From positions 68,802-132,801 of the forward strand of contig JAEWOG010000045.1 of NCBI GenBank assembly GCA_023460975.1: a DNA stretch of 64,000 nucleotides, read 5' to 3'. Shown here piece after piece: positions 7,169 through 14,574 of this stretch (the stretch's first letter is position 1; every line of letters starts with the position of its first letter). A program made the translations under genes and the position numbers. This DNA is from Actinomycetes bacterium. Its GTDB lineage: Bacteria; Actinomycetota; Actinomycetes; Propionibacteriales; Nocardioidaceae. The notes below the pieces were generated by a model that saw nothing but the letters and a program-made list of their open reading frames with translations, ran no database searches and was not told where the DNA came from.

Positions 7169-8002
7169 TCAGCCCCGCTCGACGCCGAGCAGTTGGAGCA
7201 TGTGGTCGGGGCGGTCGCTGATGACGGCACTGACCCCGAGATCGAGGCACAGGTTGAGCTGCTCGGCAGTGTTGACCGTCCACACGTGGATCTCGCGGTC
7301 GTCCTTGAGCAGGTGCCGCCCGAGCCCCGGATGATCGACGAGCTCCTTGATGCCGGGCCCGATGATCCAGTCGTCCCCCACGATCGGGCGCAGCATCGGC
7401 CAGTGGTGCGCCTTCTCCACCAGCATCACCACGTCGAGTTCGGGGGCGAGCTTCTTGACCCGACTGATCGCGTTGAAGGAGAAGCTCATGATCCGCGCCG
7501 GAGAGCCCGCCTTCTCCCAGCCGAAGTCGGCCAGCAACTCCACCAGGCGACGCTCCACCAGGCCTGCGTACCGGGTGGGGTGCTTCGTCTCGATCGCCAG
7601 TTCGACGCGGCGGTCGTAGTCGGCGACCGTCTCCAACAGCTTGCGCAGCGTCAGCACTCGGCCCGCGCCGGGATCCCGCTCGGGGGCTTCGTCGTCCATG
7701 TCGGCCCACGGGTTCTTCCACGACGCGAAGTCGAGCTGGTCGAGGTCGGCGAGGTTCATCGTGGACACGACACCCTTGTGGGAGGCCGTACGCCGCAGGT
7801 CCCGGTCGTGCACGCACACGAGGTGTCCGTCGGCGGTCAGTCGTACGTCGCACTCAAGGCCCTCGGCGCCCTCCTCGAGCGCCTTCACGTACGCCGCCAA
7901 CGTGTGCTCGGCCGTGGTGTGGCTGCTGCCGCGGTGGGCGACCACCTGAGGACGCACGGAGCGGCGACGCGGGATGCCTGAGGGGCGAGCAGCTCGGGGC
8001 AT
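7169..8002 (-). CDS. Glycerophosphodiester phosphodiesterase
   Basis: Hydrolyses glycerophosphodiesters to glycerol 3-phosphate and an alcohol. A 277-residue GDPD domain begins VVAHRGSSHTTAEHTLAAYVKALEEGAEGLECDV, which holds the catalytic HRG and the E/D metal ligands. VCVHDRDLRRT follows with the second catalytic His. There is no signal peptide, so the enzyme is probably cytoplasmic, of the UgpQ type. Downstream motifs such as LAIETKHPTRY and HVWTVNT are standard for the family. The repeat array 8043-8384 lies upstream of its start. Confidence 0.93.
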   Translation of the reverse strand: MPRAARPSGIPRRRSVRPQVVAHRGSSHTTAEHTLAAYVKALEEGAEGLECDVRLTADGHLVCVHDRDLRRTASHKGVVSTMNLADLDQLDFASWKNPWADMDDEAPERDPGAGRVLTLRKLLETVADYDRRVELAIETKHPTRYAGLVERRLVELLADFGWEKAGSPARIMSFSFNAISRVKKLAPELDVVMLVEKAHHWPMLRPIVGDDWIIGPGIKELVDHPGLGRHLLKDDREIHVWTVNTAEQLNLCLDLGVSAVISDRPDHMLQLLGVERG

Positions 8003-8430
8003 AGAGCGAGCATCGCACGCCCACCCTTCCGGTCAAGGCAACGCGTCATACAAACCGCGTCCGCCCCGGGCCCGCGTCATACAAACCGGTGCCCGCCCCG
8101 GGGCTCGCGTCATACGAACCGGTGCCCGCGTCATACAAACCGCGCCCGCCCCGGGTCCGCGTCATACAAACCGGTGCCCGCCCCGGCCCGCGTCATACAA
8201 ACCGCGCCCGCCCCGGGCCCGCGTCATACAAACGGTGCCCGCCCCGGCCCGCGTCATACAAACCCGCACCAGTACGTTCGGGAACGTATGACGCGCCGCT
8301 CGACCACACGAGAACGTATGACGCGCCGCTCAACCACACGAGAACGTATGACGCGCCGCTCAACCATGCGGGAACGTATGACGCACGCCCAGCGCCACGA
8401 ACCCAGCGCCACCAGCCCAGAGCCGTACGC
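8003..8430. repeat. Family A repeat array: eight forward and four reverse GCGTCATAC units
   Basis: This 428-bp gap holds no gene. GCGTCATAC starts at 8043, 8074, 8107, 8128, 8159, 8190, 8221 and 8251, mostly 30-33 bp apart. Each copy is followed by AAACC or GAACC (the 8221 copy reads AAACGG) and a G/C spacer such as GGTGCCCGCCCCGG. After a turn around 8260-8282 the complement GTATGACGC appears at 8286, 8316, 8346 and 8376, 30 bp apart. Forward and reverse halves could pair as a long imperfect hairpin. The array sits upstream of the GDPD gene and downstream of the GDT1 gene. Confidence 0.9.
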
Positions 8431-9009
8431 TCAGAAGACGCCGGCCCCGTCGAGGATCAGGATCAGACCGAAGATCGCGAACAGCACCGCGGCGCCGATC
8501 TTGATCGCCTTCTCGGGCAGGTTGCGGCCGAGCAGTGCGCCGACGCCGATGGCGAGCGCGTCGGCGGCGACCATGCCGAGTGTCGAGCCGATCCACGTGC
8601 CGAGCCAACCCTCCTGGGTGGCCAGGGTGATCGTGGCGAGCATCGTCTTGTCGCCCAACTCAGCGAGGAAGAACGCCGTGCCGACGGCGACGATCGCCAT
8701 ACCGGTCGAGTTGCGCGCCTTCGCGGCCTCGTCCTCGGTCAGTTCGTCCCCGCGCAACGTCCAGGCGGCGAAGGCGAAGAACGCGACGCCCGCGACGATC
8801 GAGATCCAGTTCTGGTAGTCCGCGAACGCGTCGCCGATCCAGTACCCGATCCCCACCGACGCCAGGTGCACGATCGCCGTCGCCGCCGTGATGGCGATGA
8901 GGACGTCGCGGACCTTGTAGCGCGCAGCGAAGGTCATCGCCATCAGCTGGGACTTGTCGCCGAGCTCGGCCACGAAGATGACCGCGGTGCTCAACAGGAA
9001 GGCGTACAT
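8431..9009 (-). CDS. TMEM165/GDT1 family cation transporter
   Basis: A 192-residue membrane protein with about six predicted helices. It carries the two family signatures ELGDKS (residues 15-20) and ELGDKT (117-122), each in a pore-lining helix. GDT1/MneA-type proteins export manganese or exchange Mn/Ca for protons. The riboswitch candidate upstream fits a role in manganese homeostasis. The start at 9009 has GAGGAGAA 4 nt upstream and is chosen over an in-frame ATG at 9081 lying inside the leader. Confidence 0.93.
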   Translation of the reverse strand: MYAFLLSTAVIFVAELGDKSQLMAMTFAARYKVRDVLIAITAATAIVHLASVGIGYWIGDAFADYQNWISIVAGVAFFAFAAWTLRGDELTEDEAAKARNSTGMAIVAVGTAFFLAELGDKTMLATITLATQEGWLGTWIGSTLGMVAADALAIGVGALLGRNLPEKAIKIGAAVLFAIFGLILILDGAGVF

Positions 9010-9063
9010 GAGGTTCTCCTCTTGCTCCGGCCGGGCCGGAGGTGAGCCCTGGAGGGACGCGCC

Positions 9064-9190
9064 TTCGACCAGGCACGTCATGACATGCGAACTGGTCGAA
9101 AGTCTCGTCCGCCACCGCTGGTGGCCTGCCGTGCCGGACCCGGAGGTCAGTGTGTCGACACGACTGTTGGGGACTACTCCCTTTCGCCGA
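9064..9190 (-). ncRNA. Candidate yybP-ykoY manganese riboswitch in the leader of the GDT1 gene
   Basis: Read on the minus strand, CGAAAG (9186-9181) opens helix P1 and is followed by the hallmark GGGAGTAG (9181-9174). About 65 nt later comes GACGAGA (9109-9103) and the closing CTTTCG (9102-9097). These two conserved loops define the Mn2+-sensing yybP-ykoY class, which commonly controls GDT1/MneP exporters. Downstream, TTCGACCAG (9100-9092) can pair with CTGGTCGAA (9072-9064), a 9-bp stem that uses the 3' strand of P1. The two pairings exclude each other, as in a switching expression platform. Confidence 0.8.
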
Positions 9191-9216
9191 GGACCTTAGC
9201 CGTACGCCCCCGCGAA

Positions 9217-9283
9217 GTCGAAACCCGCCCGTCGTTGGTTGAGCCTGTCGAAACCCCCGCGTCTCGACAAGCTCGACGAACGC
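9217..9283. repeat. Family B (REP-like) repeat, two inverted copies
   Basis: GTTGGTTGAGCCTGTCGAAACC (9234-9255) is followed by the opposite-strand form TCTCGACAAGCTCGACGA (9262-9279). The element abuts the 3' end of the IclR gene. It shares its core with the arrays at 29699-29850, 50120-50350 and 53849-53988. Confidence 0.75.
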
Positions 9284-9285
9284 CC

Positions 9286-10062
9286 TCAGGCCAACGCCCG
9301 ACGCCGGGCGAGGGTGGCCGCAATCCCCGCCGCCGCGGCGTGGACGGAGGCGGCGTGCTCAGCCGGCCGGAACCGCGTGACCAGTCCCGCCACGCTCACC
9401 GCCGCCACTGGCCGGTCGGCTTCGTCGAGCACCGGCGCGGCGACGCAGGCGAGCCCGGCCCGGCTCTCCTCAAACTCGTACGCCACCCCCGCCTCCTTCA
9501 CGCCGTCCAACTGCTGGCGCAGGCGACCGGGGGCGACGACCGTACGGGGCGTGAAGCGCTCCATCGGCCCCGCGAGCACCGCGATCCGGTCCTCCTCGGG
9601 CGCGTACGCCAGCAGCGCCTTCCCGATCGCGGTCGCGTGCACCGGCATCCGGCCCCCGATGCGCGAGGGCGCGTTGACCTGTCGGTGCCCGCCGAACTTC
9701 GCCACGTAGACCACGTGCGAGCCCTCCCGCAGCCCCAGGTGGACGGTCTCGTGGGTGCGCTCGTACAGGTCCTCCATGAACGGCGTGGCCACCTCCATCA
9801 GCGTCCGCTCGACCGAAGCCCGCATGCCGAGCTCGAACAGGTGCGAGCCCAGGTGGTAGTCCCCATCGACCCGCACCAGCAGCCGCGCGGCCACCAGATC
9901 CCCGGCCACCCGGTGCAGCGTGGCCTTGGGCAGCCCCGTACGACGCTGCAGCTCAGCGAACCCCACCCCCGCGTCGTCGGCCGCGAAGGCCTCCAGCACG
10001 GTCATCACCTTGCCCAGCACGGACGCGGGGTCGAGGAGGCGCTCCGGCTCGGCGGTGGTCAT
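9286..10062 (-). CDS. IclR family transcriptional regulator
   Basis: A 258-residue regulator. The N-terminal winged helix (residues about 12-70) includes GKVMTVLEAFAADDAGVGFAEL and RRTGLPKATLHRVAGDL. The C-terminal effector-binding domain includes MPVHATAIGKALLAY and ESRAGLACVAAPV, both typical of IclR proteins. It is divergent from mhpD-mhpF-mhpE, and a 17-bp palindrome lies between them, so it probably controls that operon in response to an aromatic or steroid catabolite. The ATG at 10062 gives the usual short N-terminal tail; the alternative at 10113 would overlap the palindrome. Confidence 0.9.
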   Translation of the reverse strand: MTTAEPERLLDPASVLGKVMTVLEAFAADDAGVGFAELQRRTGLPKATLHRVAGDLVAARLLVRVDGDYHLGSHLFELGMRASVERTLMEVATPFMEDLYERTHETVHLGLREGSHVVYVAKFGGHRQVNAPSRIGGRMPVHATAIGKALLAYAPEEDRIAVLAGPMERFTPRTVVAPGRLRQQLDGVKEAGVAYEFEESRAGLACVAAPVLDEADRPVAAVSVAGLVTRFRPAEHAASVHAAAAGIAATLARRRALA

Positions 10063-10081
10063 GACGCCATGATGCCCCGAA

Positions 10082-10098
10082 GTTCCGGTCACCGGAAC
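10082..10098. promoter_or_regulatory. Palindromic operator candidate for the IclR regulator
   Basis: GTTCCGGTCACCGGAAC has two perfect 8-bp arms around one central base. It lies 20 bp from the IclR start and 43 bp from the mhpD start, in a 78-bp divergent intergenic region. Autoregulation and control of the mhp operon are inferred from position. Confidence 0.65.
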
Positions 10099-10140
10099 AC
10101 GCCTCTTGGTCAACGGGTCGAGTCAGGGGACGCTTGCCCC

Positions 10141-10950
10141 ATGACCAGCAACCCCACCGCGGACAGCGCTGCCGTCGAGGCCGCCGCTCGCCGCCTCCAG
10201 GAGGCCGAGAGCACGCGGGTGCCCTGCGCCCCGATGCGCGACCTGCTCGCGCCCGACGACGTGGCCGGCGCGTACGCCGCGCAGTCGATCATCATCGGCG
10301 ACCGCGTCGCGGCCGGCGCCACCGTCGTCGGACGCAAGATCGGCCTGACCTCCAAGGCCGTCCAGGAGTGGCTCGGCGTCGACACCCCCGACTTCGGCGT
10401 CCTCCTCGACGACATGGTCTACGGCGAGGACGAGACCGTCCCGATGAGCCGGCTGCTCCAGCCGCGCGCGGAAGCCGAGATCGCGTTCGTGCTGAGCGAG
10501 GACCTCGCCGAGGGCCCGTTCACCGCCGAGTCGGTCCGCGACGCCATCGCGTACGCCTGCGCCTCGATCGAGATCGTCGACTCGCGCGTCAAGGACTGGG
10601 AGGTCGCGTACGCCGACACCGTCGCCGACAACGCCTCCTCGGGCCTCTACGTCCTCGGCGAGACCCGGCTGACGCTGGATGAGTTCGACCCGGTCGCCGT
10701 CGAGATGACCATGACCGGCAACGGCGAGGTCGTCTCCACCGGCACCGGCGCCGCCTGCCTGGGCAACCCGCTCACCGCGGTCGCGTGGCTGGCGGAGGCC
10801 GCGCTGACGTACGGCGAGCCCCTGCGCGCGGGACAGGTCATCCTGTCCGGCGCCCTCGGCCCGGTCTACCCGGTGCCGGACGGCGCGGTGGTCCGCGCCG
10901 AACTCGGAGCCCTCGGCTCCGTGACCGCGACTTTTTCAAAGGAAGGCTGA
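10141..10950 (+). CDS. mhpD: 2-keto-4-pentenoate hydratase
   Basis: Adds water to 2-hydroxypenta-2,4-dienoate to give 4-hydroxy-2-oxovalerate, the first step of the lower meta-cleavage pathway. The protein has 269 residues, the usual length. Family features include GRKIGLTSKAVQEWLGVDTPDFGVL near residue 61, AEAEIAFVL near 115 and CASIEIVDSRVKDW near 140, which supply metal and substrate ligands. The ATG at 10141 follows the divergent promoter region, and the start of mhpF is 2 nt beyond the stop. In steroid degraders the equivalent genes are called hsaE/hsaG/hsaF. Confidence 0.93.
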   Translation: MTSNPTADSAAVEAAARRLQEAESTRVPCAPMRDLLAPDDVAGAYAAQSIIIGDRVAAGATVVGRKIGLTSKAVQEWLGVDTPDFGVLLDDMVYGEDETVPMSRLLQPRAEAEIAFVLSEDLAEGPFTAESVRDAIAYACASIEIVDSRVKDWEVAYADTVADNASSGLYVLGETRLTLDEFDPVAVEMTMTGNGEVVSTGTGAACLGNPLTAVAWLAEAALTYGEPLRAGQVILSGALGPVYPVPDGAVVRAELGALGSVTATFSKEG

Positions 10951-10952
10951 GC

Positions 10953-11939
10953 ATGAGCAACAACCCCGCCCCGAAGACGAAGGTCGCCATCATCGGCTCG
11001 GGCAATATCGGCACCGACCTGATGATCAAGGTGATGCGCCTGTCGCAGACCCTCGAGATGGGCGCCATGGTCGGCATCGACCCTGAGTCCGACGGCCTGG
11101 CCCGCGCCGGCCGGTTCAAGGTCCCGACCACCCACGAGGGCGTCGACGGCCTCATCGCGATGGACGGCTTCGACGACATCGACATCGTCTTCGACGCCAC
11201 CTCCGCGGGCGCCCACAAGGCCAACGCGGCCAAGCTGGCGCCGTACGGCAAGAAGCTGATCGACCTCACCCCGGCCGCCATCGGCCCGTTCGTGGTGCCG
11301 CCGGTCAACCTCGACGAGCACATCAACCCCGACAACGTCCTGGACAACGTCAACATGGTGACGTGCGGCGGTCAGGCCACCATCCCGATCGTGGCGGCCG
11401 TCTCCCAGGTCACCGAGGTGCCCTACGCCGAGATCGTGGCGTCGATCTCCTCGAAGTCGGCTGGCCCCGGCACGCGCGCCAACATCGACGAGTTCACCGA
11501 GACCACGTCGCACGCCATCGAGGCCGTGGGTGGCGCCTGGAAGGGCAAGGCCATCATCATCCTCAACCCGGCCGAGCCGCCGCTGATCATGCGCGACACC
11601 GTGTTCTGCCTGGTCAACGACCCCGACGAGGCGCTGGGTCAGGCGATCGCGGACTCCGTGGAGGCCATGGTCGCGCGCGTGCAGGAGTACGTGCCCGGCT
11701 ACCGCCTCAAGCAGAAGGTGCAGTACACCCGCCTGCCCGAGGGCGAGCCCGTGCACACCCTGCTCGGCAAGGGCGTCGGCGAGGTCGTCGTCACCCACAA
11801 GGTCGCCGTCTTCCTCGAGGTCGAGGGCGCCGCGCACTACCTGCCCGCGTACGCCGGCAACCTGGACATCATGACCTCGGCCGCGCTGCGCACGGCCGAG
11901 AAGATCGCGGCTGCACTGAACGCCGGAAAGGACGCCTGA
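10953..11939 (+). CDS. mhpF: Acetaldehyde dehydrogenase (acylating)
   Basis: Oxidises acetaldehyde, or propanal, to the acyl-CoA with NAD+ and CoA, channelled from the aldolase MhpE. The protein has 328 residues. The NAD loop is GSGNIG at 15-20 and the catalytic Cys is Cys138 in NMVTCGGQATIPI. The later motif AGPGTRANIDEFTETT is typical of the BphJ/DmpF family. The start has GGAAGG about 7 nt upstream, overlapping the end of mhpD. The stop is 3 nt before mhpE, so the three genes form one operon. Confidence 0.95.
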   Translation: MSNNPAPKTKVAIIGSGNIGTDLMIKVMRLSQTLEMGAMVGIDPESDGLARAGRFKVPTTHEGVDGLIAMDGFDDIDIVFDATSAGAHKANAAKLAPYGKKLIDLTPAAIGPFVVPPVNLDEHINPDNVLDNVNMVTCGGQATIPIVAAVSQVTEVPYAEIVASISSKSAGPGTRANIDEFTETTSHAIEAVGGAWKGKAIIILNPAEPPLIMRDTVFCLVNDPDEALGQAIADSVEAMVARVQEYVPGYRLKQKVQYTRLPEGEPVHTLLGKGVGEVVVTHKVAVFLEVEGAAHYLPAYAGNLDIMTSAALRTAEKIAAALNAGKDA

Positions 11940-11942
11940 GCC

Positions 11943-12974
11943 ATGTCTGAGAAGAAGGACCTCTACATCCAGGACGTCACCCTGCGTGACGGCATGCACG
12001 CGATCCGCCACAGGATCGACCCCGTCGACATCAAGAAGATCGTCAAGGCCCTCGACGAGGCCGGCGTGGACGCCATCGAGGTCACCCACGGTGACGGCCT
12101 GACCGGCGGCTCGGTCAACTACGGCCCCGGCTCGCACACGGACTGGGAGTGGATCGAGGCGGCGGCGTCCGTCATCGAGAACGCCGTCCTCACCTCGCTG
12201 CTGCTGCCCGGCGTGGGCACTGTGGAGGACCTCAAGCACGCGTACTCGCTGGGTGTCCGTTCGGTGCGCATCGCGACGCACTGCACCGAGGCCGACGTGG
12301 CCAAGCAGCACATCGAGACCGCCCGCGAGATCGGCATGGACGTCTCGGGCTTCCTGATGATGTCGCACCTCAACGACCCGGCCGGGCTGGCCCAGCAGGC
12401 CAAGCTGATGGAGTCGTACGGCGCCCACTGCGTCTACGTCACCGACTCCGGCGGTCGCCTGACGATGCCCGACGTGGCGGCGCGCGTGCGTGCGTACAAG
12501 GACGTGCTCAACCCGGAGACCCAGATCGGCATCCACGCCCACGAGAACCTCTCGCTGTCGGTGGCCAACTCGGTCGTCGCCGTCGAGGAGGGCGTCTACC
12601 GCGTGGACGCCTCGCTGGCCGGCCAGGGTGCGGGCGCGGGCAACTGCCCGATCGAGCCCTTCATCGCGGTCGCCGACATCTACGGCTGGAACCACCGCTG
12701 CGACGTCTTCAAGCTGCAGGACGCCGCCGACGACCTGGTGCGTCCGCTGCAGGACCGCCCGGTGCGCGTGGACCGCGAGACCCTGACGCTGGGCTACGCG
12801 GGCGTCTACTCGTCGTTCCTGCGCCACGCGGAGAACGCGTCGGCCCAGTACGGCGTCGACACCCGCGACCTGCTCATGGAGGTCGGCCGCCGCCGCCTCG
12901 TCGGTGGCCAAGAGGACATGATCATCGACATCGCGCTCGACATCCTCGCCGAGCGCGAGAAGGCTGGCGCCTGA
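11943..12974 (+). CDS. mhpE: 4-hydroxy-2-oxovalerate aldolase
   Basis: Cleaves 4-hydroxy-2-oxovalerate to pyruvate and acetaldehyde. The protein has 343 residues, of the DmpG/BphI type. The N-terminal metal and substrate motif is DVTLRDGMHAIRH (residues 11-23). IGIHAHENLSLSVANS holds the HxH metal ligands, and the C-terminal communication domain needed for pairing with MhpF is present (PVRVDRETLTLGYAGVYSSF onward). It is the last gene of the operon, followed by a strong terminator. Confidence 0.95.
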   Translation: MSEKKDLYIQDVTLRDGMHAIRHRIDPVDIKKIVKALDEAGVDAIEVTHGDGLTGGSVNYGPGSHTDWEWIEAAASVIENAVLTSLLLPGVGTVEDLKHAYSLGVRSVRIATHCTEADVAKQHIETAREIGMDVSGFLMMSHLNDPAGLAQQAKLMESYGAHCVYVTDSGGRLTMPDVAARVRAYKDVLNPETQIGIHAHENLSLSVANSVVAVEEGVYRVDASLAGQGAGAGNCPIEPFIAVADIYGWNHRCDVFKLQDAADDLVRPLQDRPVRVDRETLTLGYAGVYSSFLRHAENASAQYGVDTRDLLMEVGRRRLVGGQEDMIIDIALDILAEREKAGA

Positions 12975-12996
12975 GCGTCGTAGTCAGACGACCACA

Positions 12997-13040
12997 ACCC
13001 CCGCCCGGGGCGCCGTGAGCGCTCCGGACGGGGGTTTCGC
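12997..13040. terminator. Bidirectional terminator between mhpE and the convergent calcium-repeat gene
   Basis: AACCCCCGCCCGG (12997-13009) pairs with CCGGACGGGGGTT (13025-13037) with one mismatch around a 15-nt loop. Short T- and A-containing ends lie on both sides. Confidence 0.8.
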
Positions 13041-13060
13041 CCGTTTGACTACCTCGGCCC

Positions 13061-14407
13061 TCAGCGCACCAGGACTGCCTTGACCTTGGCGCTCCCGAGC
13101 GTGAGCACGACCTTGACCTTCTTTGACCGCTTGAGTGCCTTCTTGCCTGCCTTGGTGAGCTTGAGCTTGATCTTCGCGCCACCGGGCTCGAACGAGTACG
13201 TCCCCTTCGCCAGCGTCGCCTTCTTCTTGCCCTTGGCCGCCTTGACGATCACCTTGCCGGCGCAGGTGGCTGTGCCCTTGCACGTCAGCCTGAGCGCGGC
13301 CGTCCGACGTTTCTTGTCCACCTTCAGCTTCTTCGAGGCGAGCGACACCTCGCCTGTCCCGCCGGGCGGTACGGGCGCGTTCACCCGGACGACCTGCTCG
13401 CAGGTGTCCTGGGCCTGGGCCGCGATGTCGTCGATGTCGTCGGCCCTCACCGAATCGCTGCCCGGACCGCAGGCGACATAGTCCTTCTCCCCGTCGACGG
13501 CGTCGATGGTGTCGTTGCCGGTGTCGAGGAGGTCGGTGGTGTCGCCGTTGATCGTGTCGAGTCCGGGGCCACCGACAATGGTGTCGTTGTCCCAGCCCCC
13601 GTACAGGGTGTCGTTGCCCGTGCCGCCGTCGATGGTGTCGCGACCCCCACGACCGTCGATGACGTCGTCGCCTCCGAGGCCGGAGATGATGTCATCGCCC
13701 GACGCCCCCGAGATGTGCTGCGGAAGATCGTTGCCGACGATGGTGTCGTTCTCGTTGGTGGTCGTGAGTTTCTCGATGTCGGTGCGCACGTTGTCGACGT
13801 CGCCCGGCGCCTGCGAGCCGTCGTTGGCCACGTCGTCGAAGGAGATCGTCAGTCCAGACACCTGTGTCGCCGGGGTGTGCAGGTAGTAGACCTCGTCCGT
13901 GCCGGGGCCGCCGCTGATGTCGTCCGGGCCTGGCGCCCGGCTGCCGTCATCGGGCTCGAGGTAGTCGTTGCCCTCACCCATGTCCCACGTCTCGATGAAG
14001 TCGGCACCCTTGAGCTTGTCGTCGCCCGGCCCGGCGTTGACGCGCAACGTCACCTCGCGCGAGCTCTCCTGCCAGTCCGCGCGGAACGTGTCGTTGCCCG
14101 CGCCCAGGTCCACGACGATCGCCGGGACCGTGGACGTCGTGCACTCGACCCAGAAGGACTCCGTCGTGCAGGCGCCCGCCGTGCCCGTGACGCCCGGGTC
14201 CTCGATCACCTTGGTGACGTAGGCACCCGTGCTCAGGCGCTCCACCCCGACCACGATATCGTCCGGGCCGGGCGTGCCCGCGACGGTGATCGTCGATCCG
14301 TTGACGGCGACCACCGTCCCCGCCGCTTGGGCCGGTGCGGCCATGCTCACCAGCGATCCCGCAGTCAGCAGTCCGGCCACGGCCAAACCCATGCTTCTTC
14401 GCGCCAC
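13061..14407 (-). CDS. Secreted hemolysin-type calcium-binding repeat protein
   Basis: A 448-residue exported protein. Its signal peptide (VARRSMGLAVAGLLTAGS...APAQA) ends near residue 29. Acidic nonapeptide-like repeats lie at about 215-330, for example SGASGDDIISGLGGDDVIDG and GGTGNDTLYGGWDNDTIVGG, which form a Ca2+-binding parallel beta-roll. A final 90-residue domain is very rich in Lys (KLKVDKKRRTAALRLTCKG and onwards). The start was taken as the GTG at 14407, with GGGGGAG upstream; the ATG at 14392 is the alternative. It is divergent from a similar protein at 14575. The cargo or ligand is unknown. Confidence 0.85.
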   Translation of the reverse strand: MARRSMGLAVAGLLTAGSLVSMAAPAQAAGTVVAVNGSTITVAGTPGPDDIVVGVERLSTGAYVTKVIEDPGVTGTAGACTTESFWVECTTSTVPAIVVDLGAGNDTFRADWQESSREVTLRVNAGPGDDKLKGADFIETWDMGEGNDYLEPDDGSRAPGPDDISGGPGTDEVYYLHTPATQVSGLTISFDDVANDGSQAPGDVDNVRTDIEKLTTTNENDTIVGNDLPQHISGASGDDIISGLGGDDVIDGRGGRDTIDGGTGNDTLYGGWDNDTIVGGPGLDTINGDTTDLLDTGNDTIDAVDGEKDYVACGPGSDSVRADDIDDIAAQAQDTCEQVVRVNAPVPPGGTGEVSLASKKLKVDKKRRTAALRLTCKGTATCAGKVIVKAAKGKKKATLAKGTYSFEPGGAKIKLKLTKAGKKALKRSKKVKVVLTLGSAKVKAVLVR

Positions 14408-14574
14408 CGTCACTCCCCCGTACGTCAGCGGCAACCGGGTGGATGCCGAAAGATGAACTACCCACCTTGGGGTACTGCCCACCCTCGAGCCACCCGGTCT
14501 AGACCAGAGGCGTGACGGCGAATGTCGGGTCGCACCCTGACGCCGACGAGGCACGCGATGCCTACCGTCGCGGC

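Noticed and set aside
7131..7853. N-terminal extension of the SEC-C protein
   Set aside because: The extension is antisense-like sequence over the GDPD gene, while MAKKSRKQ at 7130 is the family N-terminus.
8043..8384. CRISPR array
   Set aside because: Spacers are nearly identical rather than unique, repeats reverse orientation, units are short, and no cas genes are nearby.
8174..8818. Open frame encoding tandem peptides such as MTRRSTTRER
   Set aside because: The 30-bp period of the repeats automatically gives a 10-residue repeat in any frame. It runs into the antisense of the GDT1 gene and has no ribosome-binding site.
10866..12911. 681-residue open frame antisense to mhpF and mhpE
   Set aside because: Shadow of the operon; composition is Val/Asp/His/Arg-biased and no domain is visible.
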